DNA of 64,000 nt from Enoplolaimus lenunculus (GCA_030248215.1 JASANG010001088.1:1-64000); one strand, 5' to 3'. Counted from the stretch's first letter, positions 33,624-43,965 are shown. Program-made: numbers and translations. The notes: a model not told the origin generated them from the sequence alone.

Positions 33624-36600
33624 ATGGGGGGCTTGAAACGGACGCCCGTTGTACGCAAGGGCGAGAAACAGGTTGTCTCAAGGAGACAACAACCTATGCA
33701 GGGGACAAACGCGTTATCCCTTGCGACACCTAGTGCCGCGGGGAATAACGTAGTACCCCCTGCACAACCGCTAATCGCGACTTCGGTCGCTTTTAATTTA
33801 GTTCCAGGTAATGCAGTGGCATCAACGTCAGGCTTACAACAATCAAGCCAACAAGTTGTCACGGCAAAGGACGTGTCCCGAGAGCACTTAGCGCCCTCGG
33901 ACACGCAGATAGGCGTACAAGCAGCAGGAGACTTAGCCTCCTCAAGCTTGTACGAGTCGTCCGCGTTACGGAGAACTCACCGCAAATTAAGACCAGGGGT
34001 GGGTACCCTAACAGGACGACGCCGTGTAGGTGTCACACCGATTCGACGCCGGGGTAGTAAATCGACTAATTTAGCCCAGATATCAGATTTGCCTCGTAAT
34101 GTAACTCGGCAAATGCAATTAGGGGCTAGGGGTAACCACCCTATGATTCAGCTAACCCCGGGCGGACATGCGGTAATGTCACAAAACACAAAATCTGTGC
34201 AAGAAAGAGGCCTAATAGTACCGAGACAGGTTGGTGGGTCCGATTCGCGGATAAATTTGCCACCTAATACCCGGAGTTCTCCGTACACGCGGCCCGACTC
34301 TGCCTCATCTGTCGTCATAGATTTGTATGACGACGTCGACAACGATCTTCAACAATCGTATTCTCAGCACGATAGATATTCTTCGGACATTGGAAAAACC
34401 AGAACGACTCTCAGCCCGGTGACGACGGCGCCGGCGAACAGTGGCCTTGACGACGCGACCCAATCTAACACGTTGGTTACAACTGCGGCGCGGGCGGATA
34501 CTGTGCGCTTGGCGACGGAATTGTCGGACTTGATGCAGTCGGCGGTGGATTCGGTGGAAGATGGATCGGCGAGTTACGAATATGGTAGCGAGGACACGTC
34601 GAAGAGGACAAAACAGGTCGGTGCTGAGTTAAAAAATGGCCAGTTAGAATCCCAGGAAATTCCTAAACCCCGAACAGTTAGTGCTGTTCTACAAAATTTA
34701 GGACTAATGGGACCACGCTTAGCACAGAGATACCCGAACGGTGTAGGACAAATGGGTGATACAAAAACCGGGGTAGGCAAAAATTTTGGGATAGCAGATC
34801 CCAAAATAGAGGGGATAACGCAAACAAAAAGGGAAACGGTGACAGGACAGTCCGGTCCGGCGGTAGCGACGTTGCCACGCGAAAAATCAGCGAGGAATCT
34901 CTCCACGTACATGACTAGCTCCGTGGGAAACAGCGGGGTCTCATGCATGATGGTTCGGTCGCAACATAACGCAACCCAGGGTCAACTGTCGGTATACGGG
35001 TCGGGTAATACAACTATTCCGACTACGATGCCTCAACCACCAGTATATCCCAATACTGTTAGCGACCCCCGTCACTTTGCTTTCCCGACAATTCATCACC
35101 CGTATACAGCAATGCCCCAATCGTCATACTATCCGGGGCCACCTGTACAATATCCCTACAACTCGTTCATGTCGTATGCCGGACAATCCTACCCCCAGCC
35201 TGGACCGAGCACAGCGGGCGGTATGGGTTCTCAGAGCAATTTTGCGAGTCACACTATGGGATTAGGGGGTAACCAATTCACAACACCTATGGTTACAGGA
35301 CATCAACTCCTAACCCAGCCGAATCAGAATGTAGGCTATACGAGTCAAATTTTTCCCCAGGTTCAACAACAACGGGAAACCTTTCTGAATAGTCTAACCC
35401 TGGAACAACGCACCGCGTTCCTCAGTCTATACCCATCCGAGGTGAACGCGGCTGCAGCATCGACGTCTATCGCAGGAGCTCCAACGCAGGTCACTTGGGC
35501 TAGGGGATGTCAACCAGCCCTACCGACAAATAGTTGGGGATATCCAAATGCTCAGTTACCATTTACCCCGGGGTGGTCAATGGGAAATGATCGGTTGGTG
35601 GAAGGTGATCGTGCATCTGTTACGGACGTACAGTCTAATGCATCCAGACCACCTACCCCAATAGGAGCAACAACAGGCGAGATGATAGATAATGCTCATG
35701 CGTGGCAAATGCCAAGTTCGGGTAGGGTTCAATCGGGCATGGGGAATAATGCGGTTATGGTTCCGACATCGGCGGGGCCGACACAGATCGTAGTTAACAT
35801 GCCTGAAAAAGACTCGTATTTTCCTAAATATGAAGGCACCGATGATTTCGATGCATTTTATAAGCGTTTTGACCGGTGTTTAAGATCAGCAGGAATTGTT
35901 GATCTCCCGGCAAAAATGAAACAATTTCGCAAATGTTTGCGAAAAGCCGCAGATAAACACCTTCAGCTTTTGGAGGAAGAAGCGGCTATTGAGCCTGAAA
36001 ATTTCGATTGGTTAATAAATCAATTTAGAGACCGTTTTGCGGAACCGGATGATTTAACCACCAGAATCGTAAATTTTCAAAGAATGATCCAAATAGGTAA
36101 CATTGAGGAATATGCTGACGAATTGTTAGTATATTGGAAACGTTACCTAGAGAAACGTTTCGCAGACCCGAAGCAGGCTCATGACCTGCTATGTCAAACG
36201 TTTATAAATAACGCTAAGCCGGAGTTTAAATTGAGATTGCAAACCGGCATGACCGAGACGTTCGAAGAATTAAGATTTCGAGCTAAAAAGCTGCAACGCC
36301 TTTTAGCAAATGATATGAGTGACACGACCGGTCAAGAAACCAGATATAAGTTGTACGAAAATAAAGTAAATCAAAAGAATAATAAGTCAAAAATGAATCG
36401 TGGACATGAGGGTGCGAAAGACAAGGACGACAAGAAGGAGCACACCGACAAGGATGAGCGGTCGAAGCAACAAGGGTCGCCCCGCACCTGTTTTAATTGC
36501 GGTAAAGAAGGGCACATAGCCCGGAACTGCAGAAGTCCTAAGAAATCAGACTCGGATTCAAAAAAGAATAACAATAATAATAATAAGGATAAGGATTCCG

Positions 36601-36722
36601 AGAAAAAGACAAACAAAAAACGTGAGTACGAACCTAACGAATTTAAAAAAAAAACAAACCATCCGGCGCGTAATTTAAAAAAAAATACTAACCAGAAAAA
36701 GACGGAAGGGAAAACAAAATAG
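33624..36722 (+). CDS. Gag polyprotein of the LTR element (1032 aa)
   Basis: The frame opens with ATG at 33624. Residues 1-700 are Ser/Thr/Gly/Pro/Gln-rich and probably disordered, unusually long for Gag. Residues about 725-900 form the conserved retrotransposon Gag capsid region, with DSYFPKYEGTDDFDAFYKRF, FDWLINQFRDRFAEP, IEEYADELLVYWKRYLEKRF and LRLQTGMTETFEELRF. A CCHC zinc knuckle CFNCGKEGHIARNC lies at about 953-966, followed by a Lys/Asn/Ser-rich basic tail. The family role is to form the particle and bind the element's RNA. It ends without running into a protease-like sequence. The nucleotide composition is less AT-rich than the host genes nearby. Confidence 0.9.
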   Translation: MGGLKRTPVVRKGEKQVVSRRQQPMQGTNALSLATPSAAGNNVVPPAQPLIATSVAFNLVPGNAVASTSGLQQSSQQVVTAKDVSREHLAPSDTQIGVQAAGDLASSSLYESSALRRTHRKLRPGVGTLTGRRRVGVTPIRRRGSKSTNLAQISDLPRNVTRQMQLGARGNHPMIQLTPGGHAVMSQNTKSVQERGLIVPRQVGGSDSRINLPPNTRSSPYTRPDSASSVVIDLYDDVDNDLQQSYSQHDRYSSDIGKTRTTLSPVTTAPANSGLDDATQSNTLVTTAARADTVRLATELSDLMQSAVDSVEDGSASYEYGSEDTSKRTKQVGAELKNGQLESQEIPKPRTVSAVLQNLGLMGPRLAQRYPNGVGQMGDTKTGVGKNFGIADPKIEGITQTKRETVTGQSGPAVATLPREKSARNLSTYMTSSVGNSGVSCMMVRSQHNATQGQLSVYGSGNTTIPTTMPQPPVYPNTVSDPRHFAFPTIHHPYTAMPQSSYYPGPPVQYPYNSFMSYAGQSYPQPGPSTAGGMGSQSNFASHTMGLGGNQFTTPMVTGHQLLTQPNQNVGYTSQIFPQVQQQRETFLNSLTLEQRTAFLSLYPSEVNAAAASTSIAGAPTQVTWARGCQPALPTNSWGYPNAQLPFTPGWSMGNDRLVEGDRASVTDVQSNASRPPTPIGATTGEMIDNAHAWQMPSSGRVQSGMGNNAVMVPTSAGPTQIVVNMPEKDSYFPKYEGTDDFDAFYKRFDRCLRSAGIVDLPAKMKQFRKCLRKAADKHLQLLEEEAAIEPENFDWLINQFRDRFAEPDDLTTRIVNFQRMIQIGNIEEYADELLVYWKRYLEKRFADPKQAHDLLCQTFINNAKPEFKLRLQTGMTETFEELRFRAKKLQRLLANDMSDTTGQETRYKLYENKVNQKNNKSKMNRGHEGAKDKDDKKEHTDKDERSKQQGSPRTCFNCGKEGHIARNCRSPKKSDSDSKKNNNNNNKDKDSEKKTNKKREYEPNEFKKKTNHPARNLKKNTNQKKTEGKTK

Positions 36723-37322
36723 AAAAGTAATGACGGAAGGAACGCCCGGCCGGCCGCCCCCCGCGGGGGGGACCAGAGGGAAGAGAAACAATAGACGGTC
36801 GGACGGGACGCGGGGGCGCCCCCCACACCCACCCCCGCCCACAGAAACCACCCCCCCCCCCCCCCCACCGCGCAGCAGGAAAAATACACCCCCCGCCCCA
36901 ACCGCACCCACCCCCCCCACCACCACCGCACCCGGGGAAACACCCACCCGCCTAAATGACCAAAAAAATAAAAAAAAATTAATAATTAAGGATTTTTGAA
37001 TAAGAGAGACGGCACTACCGACGTACAATACACAAAAAAATATTTATATTATTTTACTTACACATACGACCCACCCCACCATACCCACCTCTTCGGCTAC
37101 CACGCCGCCACAGCAGCACAAGCAACACAAAAAACAGAACACCACAGCCACACCCGCACGCACAACGGCACGGCTCCAAATCACCCCGCACCCCCACAAG
37201 CCCCCCATCCCAGCCCTGGGTAAACTAACCCATCCTAACTTTGGGTGGGCTTTGGTATGACCACCTACAACGAACAGCGGCCCCGCACGCAAGGCTGAAC
37301 TATCAAAAAAAAACAGAAATGA
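36723..37322 (+). other. C-rich inter-ORF segment of the LTR element
   Basis: Positions 36740-36960 are extremely rich in C on the plus strand, with a run of about 17 C near 36850 and many CCACCC/CCCCCGCC words. Positions 37320-37400 become AAACAAAACC-rich. The Pro-rich open frames here are composition artefacts. On the complementary strand the G-runs could form quadruplexes. Confidence 0.5.
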
Positions 37323-37496
37323 GGAATCGGATTTGTTAGAATTAAAATAAAACAAAAACAAACAAAACCAAACCCAAACAAAACACCAAAACACCAACAC
37401 CAAAAATCGAAGTCGGCAAGGAGGAAACGGCTCGAACTGCGGGTACAGCAACAGCAAGAGCAACGGTCGTCGACAACTGACGATAACATTATCGAT

Positions 37497-40400
37497 TTGC
37501 CAGGTCGTGACGAAGTGGACTTGGAACCGATTCGTGTGTCGAAAGATGTTCAACAGCAAATGCGAATTCCACAAGTCAAATTGACACCGGTGACGGTGGT
37601 GAAAACAATCTCGTACGAGTCGATCAAGGCAAGTAAATCGGTGGTGGCGTCAAAACAAACGACGACGAAGATGACACCCGCACCAGCGTCGGTTTCGATG
37701 ACTAAGCCGTCGAAACCGGTAATGTCGACTGGGGTGCGAGCGTCGAGAGACGCAGTGCACAAGTCGGCGTCGCCGTCTAAAGTGACTGAGTCACGAAAGA
37801 CGGCGAAACCAACGTATACACGGGCAGAGCAGCGAAGTGTGCCGCATACTTATGCGGATGCGGCGCGCCCTTCGACTGCTCGCCCAGGTGTAGATTCGTT
37901 GGAGGTGTTGCCCGGCACTTCGGCGTACAAGAAGGGGACGAAGAAGCGAAATGGCAATCAAGAGAAATATCAACAAGTGTCCCCGTTGAAGGTTGCCGTG
38001 CAGCAAAGGGAGGCAAGTGCAACGAAGCCTCAAAAGCAGACGTCAAGCACAACGACCACTGAGACAACAACGCAAACAGCGGGTCGTGGAAGGAAGATTC
38101 AGAAGGGCAAGGAAGTTATCAAAGTCGGAGGTCGTGGCAAACCGGTACGTTCAGTAGTTGTCGTGCCTGGGCCTTCGCCTGGTATATTTTTGACATCTGA
38201 TTCACCCCCGACATCGACGGTACATACAACGCCGCGGATGACAAAGCCGGCAAGGAGCGTGTTTCCTGTGCATGCAACGACAAAGGCACGAGATCGCGAC
38301 GTTATTCATGTCGATTTGGACGAGCCGATGCCGGGAGTGGACGAGTTTCCTGAACCTATGGCAACTGTTTCGGCTATACCACTTCCGTCCGGAGGAGTCT
38401 TTCCGGTTACAGTTTCGACGTCTGCTCCACCAGATGTACGGCAAGGTGTGCCGTCTGGTGGGGTGTTCCCTGTGTCGTCAACGTCAATTTCAGTGACGTT
38501 ATCGTTCACTGGTTCAATGGCAACGACGACTACAACGTTTCGCACGGGGACTGTGTTTCCCGTGGCGACCACCACTTCCACGGTACCTAGTACCGGGATT
38601 GGTGTGGTTACAGGGGTTACACCGGTGTTCTCGCGACCTCTGCCGGCCACGGGCACGTCGCATTCGATGGTAGCTCAATCGGTATCAGATAAAACGTACA
38701 CGATCGAAGGGTTGACAAGAATGGCAGCGGAGATGTCGTCAGCAGCCAGGAAGACAGCAACGACAACAGCTGCAGTACAACCAGTAGCGGGTGGAATCTA
38801 TGAAGTTCCGCAAGAGTTACGTGACTGGGAGCGCCATCAAGAACAAGTTAGGCGGGATATAGAAAGACGCGGAGCGGTAGCGACTGAGTCGTCCGCTCAA
38901 CAAGCGTTTTACACGCCTAGTCCGGTAATTTATCCGCCACAAGCAATTCCGCTGATTTCACCGGAAACGCCGCCGATGATTGTGGAGTCATTATCGCCGT
39001 ACATTACGCAAACGCAGCTTCAAGAAGAACTCCGCAAAGTTCGAGAAGATTACGAGAAAGAGATTCATGAGCAACGCCAGGTGATTCGACAAAAAGATGC
39101 GTTGAACGAGCGACTCATGGACGATTTGCGTGATATGATGCGGGCACTGACACGCCAAATCAATCAGTCAGCGACGTCGTCAGCGGTTGATCTACCGGAC
39201 AAACGTGGCGAGAAGGAGTCCAGCTCGAGAGCTGTGACTCCAGTTACTTCTGCGCCCGGCACTCGGGTATCCGAAACCATCGTGACTGAGTCAACGTTGG
39301 TGGTACCGCCGGTGACGGTGCAGGCGCAACGAGAAGTAACGGTGGTGAGCACCGCTCCTGGCGTGCTGGTGTCCGAGGAACCGACATCCTCTCGGGCACT
39401 AGCAGTTCCGGATGGGGAAGAGCAGCGCGCAGTTGCTTGCAATCTCGTGTCGGCCGGGAAACCGGGATCGACGGAGGCAGCGCAGCCTTCCCCTAAGGAA
39501 GCCGTCAGTGAGCGGAAGGATGCTCCAGCCGGAGAGTCTGTGGGTGACACAGAACAGTCAGCAGTGGACTCACAGTCGGAGGATTGGGATCCGAACGTGG
39601 TAGTCCTGCCTGACCAATGTCTGTTAAACGGTGGAGAACTCATGAGTAGGTTTCCACAAAATTACGAATATCGACTTCATGCGTATTATTTCAACGTCAA
39701 CGAACGTGTGGCGCGCCCTGTTGGTCCGTTGACGGAGACGCAATTGTCGGATATTCGAAGATCTTGGACGTACGAGTTCATTAATTTGATTCGATTTCGT
39801 CTGTTGTCAAACGTGTCGCTCACAGTCTACCTCGACTATCTCCGGTTTGTTGAACGTGGGATACGATACGAGGTGTATAACCGAGCGCCGTACCTAACGC
39901 CACTCCAGTATGACAACATTATACGTTGGTTCGCTATGGAGTTGCGAGATTGGGTACTGCGTCGTATTCCATGGCGCAGGCGGGCATATGCGCAGGCACC
40001 GCGTGCCGCGTTTTTGCCAATTGGCCGTGCTTTGCTGGATCAACAGTATGATGCAGTCAAAGACAAACGCGCTGCCGCCAAACGTGATGCTGTTATGGAA
40101 AACGGATACACGGATGACGGTTATTGGCGAGCGCGTGACGAATTCGAGCGTGACAACGTGGCGTATATCAAGGCGCATACGACAGCACCGAGTGATCCGC
40201 GAACAATGCAGATGCTGGGTGAGCTTACGGTTCGTTTGGACAATATGCGCAGACGCACGTTGAGGCAGTTGACAGGTGCGGAACGCGCTGCAATTCGCGA
40301 TGCAGGCGACCGTTACAATCGTTCGTTGAAGCATGATGCGCCGAATGATCATCGGTACTACAATCCACCTGCGAATCCGCATGATGAAGAATTCCTTCGA

Positions 40401-41018
40401 TTTATGCGCAATTTCGGCGAAAACTTCCCACAGCAAGAAGCCGCGGAAGACAGTCGAATTCGAAAGTTTCGGAATTCAAGGATTGCGCAGATGGGCAAGG
40501 TGACGACGCGAGCGTATCACAGCGAAGATTCGGAGGAATCGTTTGTTGGACCTGTTCAACGAGGGCCGACTCGCGCCGAAAAACGTATCGGTTCAATGGG
40601 AACCGATCATGAAAGTAGCTCCCAGGACTCAGACCGGGGAGTTACTCGTCGACGGCGTCCGCGCGCGAAGATGTCGCGCTATTCTAGCAGCGGCGGACGT
40701 GGCGATCGGTACTCAGTACCGAAAGCCAGAACAGCGACATCACGAGATCGTCATGCTAAAGGCGATCGAGGGCCGGTTCACCAGCGGCTTGACTACGGTG
40801 CTGCGCGTCGTGTTCGGGCACCGCCAGATGAACCGAGCCCAGATGACGACCAGCGTGATCGCTCCGATCGTGAGGAGCGTGAGCCATCTCACGACTTTTG
40901 GGGTCGTGAGCAACGTCGCGACGATCGTGATCAACGGCGTGAAGACCGCGGCAAAACGTTCAAAGGTGGTTACTACTACAAAGGCCGGAAAGATCGCGAT
41001 CGGGATCGACGAAACTGA
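37497..41018 (+). CDS. Second long ORF of the LTR element, unrecognised protein
   Basis: The open frame extends back to 37323; its first in-frame ATG is at 37560, giving 1152 residues. I recognise no family. From position 37497: residues 1-490 are Ser/Thr/Val/Pro-rich with repeated PSGGVFPV words (about residues 300-330); 501-555 are a likely coiled coil (QLQEELRKVREDYEKEIHEQ and on); 720-850 are a folded, probably helical domain rich in Arg, Tyr and Trp (ETQLSDIRRSWTYEFINLIR, FAMELRDWVLRRIPWRRR); 980-1173 are Arg/Asp/Ser-rich, ending KGGYYYKGRKDRDRDRRN. I see no catalytic motif of protease, polymerase, RNase H or integrase, and no signal peptide or membrane anchor of an envelope. The basic tail suggests nucleic-acid binding; the coiled coil suggests self-association. 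Both are inference. Confidence 0.7.
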   Translation: MPGRDEVDLEPIRVSKDVQQQMRIPQVKLTPVTVVKTISYESIKASKSVVASKQTTTKMTPAPASVSMTKPSKPVMSTGVRASRDAVHKSASPSKVTESRKTAKPTYTRAEQRSVPHTYADAARPSTARPGVDSLEVLPGTSAYKKGTKKRNGNQEKYQQVSPLKVAVQQREASATKPQKQTSSTTTTETTTQTAGRGRKIQKGKEVIKVGGRGKPVRSVVVVPGPSPGIFLTSDSPPTSTVHTTPRMTKPARSVFPVHATTKARDRDVIHVDLDEPMPGVDEFPEPMATVSAIPLPSGGVFPVTVSTSAPPDVRQGVPSGGVFPVSSTSISVTLSFTGSMATTTTTFRTGTVFPVATTTSTVPSTGIGVVTGVTPVFSRPLPATGTSHSMVAQSVSDKTYTIEGLTRMAAEMSSAARKTATTTAAVQPVAGGIYEVPQELRDWERHQEQVRRDIERRGAVATESSAQQAFYTPSPVIYPPQAIPLISPETPPMIVESLSPYITQTQLQEELRKVREDYEKEIHEQRQVIRQKDALNERLMDDLRDMMRALTRQINQSATSSAVDLPDKRGEKESSSRAVTPVTSAPGTRVSETIVTESTLVVPPVTVQAQREVTVVSTAPGVLVSEEPTSSRALAVPDGEEQRAVACNLVSAGKPGSTEAAQPSPKEAVSERKDAPAGESVGDTEQSAVDSQSEDWDPNVVVLPDQCLLNGGELMSRFPQNYEYRLHAYYFNVNERVARPVGPLTETQLSDIRRSWTYEFINLIRFRLLSNVSLTVYLDYLRFVERGIRYEVYNRAPYLTPLQYDNIIRWFAMELRDWVLRRIPWRRRAYAQAPRAAFLPIGRALLDQQYDAVKDKRAAAKRDAVMENGYTDDGYWRARDEFERDNVAYIKAHTTAPSDPRTMQMLGELTVRLDNMRRRTLRQLTGAERAAIRDAGDRYNRSLKHDAPNDHRYYNPPANPHDEEFLRFMRNFGENFPQQEAAEDSRIRKFRNSRIAQMGKVTTRAYHSEDSEESFVGPVQRGPTRAEKRIGSMGTDHESSSQDSDRGVTRRRRPRAKMSRYSSSGGRGDRYSVPKARTATSRDRHAKGDRGPVHQRLDYGAARRVRAPPDEPSPDDDQRDRSDREEREPSHDFWGREQRRDDRDQRREDRGKTFKGGYYYKGRKDRDRDRRN

Positions 41019-41237
41019 TCTGCAAGTTAACAAAGATCTGAAGTTGAAGCTTTAGAAATAATTTCTTGAAATTGCAGATCATGTATATAATGTATATATG
41101 TTCGTTAATTTACTTGTGGATTTGCCAAGATTCTACTTGTCATTTATGAGCTCACTTAAAATGCTGGTCGTTGTGCCTTTATTTTATATTATAACTGTAT
41201 GCATAATTTTGTTATTTATATTAACTGCTTGGCAGTG

Positions 41238-41263
41238 GAAGCCAAGAAAGGAAATAGAGGGGA
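41238..41263 (+). other. Polypurine tract before the 3' LTR
   Basis: GAAGCCAAGAAAGGAAATAG followed by AGGGGA directly precedes the 3' LTR. A purine-rich run at this position primes plus-strand synthesis in LTR elements. Confidence 0.6.
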
Positions 41264-41985
41264 TGTGAGCGGTTGCTACCGCTGATGCCTAAGCGGTAAA
41301 GACATAACCGTGTAAGGAAACTATGAAATATAGACGGGTGATGACATACCCGTGGACTTAGAATATTTTCCGGATAATTACCTCAGCAGACAAAAACTGG
41401 TTTTCCTCTTTGAGAGGAAAATCTGAAAAGTAAAAGAAATAATATTTTCCATCTGGATTAAGAACCAGCTTTAAGGAAAATTATTGTAAGAGCAAAATAG
41501 CTGGTATTTTGCTCTGAAGAACCTGTTTGATTCTAGATTTGAGTTTTATGCAAATTGTTGTTTTGTGAATGCAATTCAGTCTGTAGTTTTGTCTTGTGCT
41601 ATGTGGTGACAATTTTCCGGGAAATTGGAATGAATTCTAATTAGTTTTCGGATTGTTTGCTTTGCGCAGCATTAATACTGCTTTAGTTTCTTTTTGGAAT
41701 TTAGATTTAATTTCAACTTAGTTTTCATTTAGTTTTCAATCATGAGTATTGAAAACTAATCGTGTTGGTATTCGTAAGTTCTGTTCTTACTTGTTCGTAT
41801 TAATATGTTATCTTACTTGTTATTAAAGCTTAACCCTAGTCTTGTTTATTAGCGAGTTCGACGGGCTTCTGAGTGCTAAATCGGAGATCGAAACCCCTGT
41901 TAAGGCTGGAATTGGATGAACTCGCCCAGTCCCCTAACAACCTTAATATTCAAACCCCAGGCTGTTAATATATACCTGGTTCACA
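41264..41985 (+). repeat. 3' long terminal repeat
   Basis: 722 bp, the near-identical partner of the 5' LTR, ending TATACCTGGTTCACA. It marks the end of the element; the sequence from 41986 on is unrelated to that before the 5' LTR. Confidence 0.93.
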
Positions 41986-43682
41986 ATTTGCTTCCACAGC
42001 CAATGCTAAATGGCTTTCCTATGCCGCATCTTTTACAGCACGAACCTGTATTTGTCACATTGCATTAGTTTCATATTAATTAATGGCTTGATTGCACTGT
42101 CACAAAATCAACATCTAAATTGCTGTCGATCTTGAGTTAAGTCAACAAACAGATAGCAGTTTCCAGGTCAAAGGGTTCGATAAATGCAGATTTCCCAGTC
42201 AAGTTGTTAGCTTTATAAACAGAGTGACAGAAGTTTTCGAATTTTAGCAGCTATTAACCGAATACGATTTTATCTGGAAAGGAAACAACTTAAGTAAAAC
42301 CCTTTAGTTTAAATTAACACTGCAAAACAAAGGCGAAATGTCAGCTGACGCCTTAATAGAACAAGGTCTGTCCTCGCCCCAGCTGATTAATGCAAAACAC
42401 CTTAGCTAGGGATATTTACATAGTTTGTTAACCGTTAATATTAGAGTCATCATCAGTGCAAATCGTTTATTGTATGTGAAGCTTATTTTATAAATGTGTA
42501 AGTGGGGTTGAGATTATAACCAGCGGGACGCGATATAATTTTCCATGTTGCCAGATGCGTAAGGTAAGTGTGTGAAATGATTGATTGCCATACATGTGCA
42601 CATATACGTATGTACCGTAATATGAAGTTTTAGCCATTGACCACATGGTATAGGGGAAGCATGCTTGGTTTTGGCGAGAGACGGTCGCGGTGCAACTCCA
42701 GGCGTGGTCTTTAGTTGGATTCGCTGTCTGGTGTCGCATAAAAGAAATGACTCCGGCATATTTTCATGGGGGTATTGAAAAACGACCCCCATTAAAAGGA
42801 GACGCCCGGTGATTTTTACGAAAAAATGAACCCCGTTAAAAAGGATTCCCCGATCATTTTTACACAAAACTACTAAACACGGTAAAAGATTAATTGAGAC
42901 AACAAGACTAAGCAAACAAATTTTACTGCTCATAATTTGAGGAACATACGATGAAGGTAATGTTCAAAAAAATTACTGGAAAATTCAAAACAAACACATC
43001 CATTGGCGTAGCCAGGGGTTTAGCTTGGGGGCCACATCGCTGAACTGTTAAGGGTGATGCTTCACTTGTGCATTTTATGCCTGATGTGTGTGACTACAAA
43101 TAAGGAATGCGTTGCCAAAACCAAATCCGGTTCAAATATTTATATTGTTAGCGACTGAAACTATTACACATTTCAACATTACATTACCTAAAACAGGGGC
43201 GTGCCTAGAATTACCTGCCCCAAAAATCCAACTTCAGGCCTTTTTGCAAAGGCACATCAAGAATTTATCGGTGGGCTTTCGAGGTTGGTCCAGTATACCC
43301 CCCGAATAGTGCCGAGGTCAGCATTAATGGTTTCGAGATAATTTCTTATTTCTGAGTACAGAACGTGTGAAGCATTAATGTTTTTTCTCGGAGATATGTG
43401 GGCTGTGTTAGTGTACAATGTCCCAAATTCAACTTGAAAATAGTAATGTGCCGACTCCAATGTTTTGCCAATGCCGATACCGACACTTATTTTCAAATTT
43501 TGCCGATGCCATTACATATGCCGGCCGATATCGATGTATATTGGCCATGTAAAAATGATCAGGGGTCTCTTCAATGGGGAGATTTTTTTCACACGACAGT
43601 ACTAGACCATTTGGACCGCCATGAAAACGTGATCGGGGTCATTTTTCCATTCGTCACCGGGATGACTGTCTGTAAAGATGAG
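41986..43682. other. Intergenic, no gene; fragments of hAT-like ends
   Basis: No protein-coding frame recognised. GTAAAAATGATCrGGG text at about 43552 recurs inverted at about 42821-42853. CATTGGCGTAGCCAGGGG at about 43001 and CAGGGGCGTGCCTAG at about 43194 look like isolated hAT-like left ends. Positions 43440-43550 are made of GCCGATrCCGA words. Confidence 0.4.
42639..42709 (+). tRNA. tRNA-like sequence (probable pseudogene or SINE head)
   Basis: A 71-nt stretch has a possible acceptor stem, GACCACA at the start pairing with GTGGTC at the end. It also has an A-box-like TGGTATAGGGGAAGCA and a B-box-like GGTGCAACTCC. The anticodon arm pairs poorly and no anticodon can be assigned. A related scrap (GGTCCTGGGTTGCATTCCC) lies at about 51448. 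Confidence 0.3.
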
Positions 43683-43965
43683 GGGTCAGTCTAGATAGGA
43701 ACCGGGGATTCAGCCCTTTTTACAAAGCAGTTGGAAAGCGGGTTACGGGTGGTTTCGAACTAGCGATATATGCTTCCTTAGCCACACGCTACACTACTGC
43801 GCCCACGTAGCCCGCCTTCTCAAGTACTTTTATCACCCACTATTATGTTGACCGTATGCTGCCAGCAAGCATACTACACAATTTGCATTGTATATAGCAT
43901 ATGCACCAGGACAAGCATGTCTCACATGCTTACAAGGGATGGCGGTGTTTGTATGCGGTAAGCGT
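43683..43965 (-). repeat. SINE-like composite repeat, inverted copy
   Basis: The reverse complement contains, in order: TTGTAAGCATGTGAGACATGC, a CATTGT..AGTATGCTTGC stretch, a tRNA-like segment (GGGCGCAGTAGTGTAGCGTG, then GTTCGAAACCACC), and the tail CCGTAACCCGCTTTCCAACTG..GGTTCCTAtCTAGACT. These match the array at 31341-32061 part by part, giving a unit of about 280 bp. A further decayed scrap lies at about 48415-48490. Confidence 0.6.

Larger units (their letters stand above)
32072..41985 (+). mobile_element. LTR retroelement, Gag-bearing, non-autonomous (no pol seen)
   Basis: The element runs TG...CA from 32072 to 41985 (9.9 kb). Parts in order: 5' LTR 32072-32794, probable primer-binding site 32795-32809, leader to 33623, gag 33624-36722, a C-rich inter-ORF segment, a second long open frame to 41018, a short tail, a purine tract before 41264, and the 3' LTR 41264-41985. 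The LTRs are about 97% identical, which suggests a fairly young insertion. Both long frames are open, so it looks whole for what it carries. I see no protease, reverse transcriptase, RNase H or integrase, so it would rely on another element for those. The zinc knuckle and Gag domain suggest the Ty3/gypsy or BEL/Pao-like group, but without pol it cannot be placed. No matching target duplication is visible in the flanks (CTGGA on the left, ATTTG on the right). Confidence 0.85.

Noticed and set aside
33617-34948. Minus-strand frames within gag
   Set aside because: Antisense shadows of the Gag frame.
36371-37574. Minus-strand frames of 117-190 codons, Gly/Val/Phe-rich
   Set aside because: They arise from the C-rich and A-rich inter-ORF segment read in reverse; composition artefact.
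37550-41055. Overlapping frames on both strands inside the second ORF of the LTR element, including a 180-codon and a 170-codon frame
   Set aside because: The main frame is far longer and has domain-like structure; the others are shadows.
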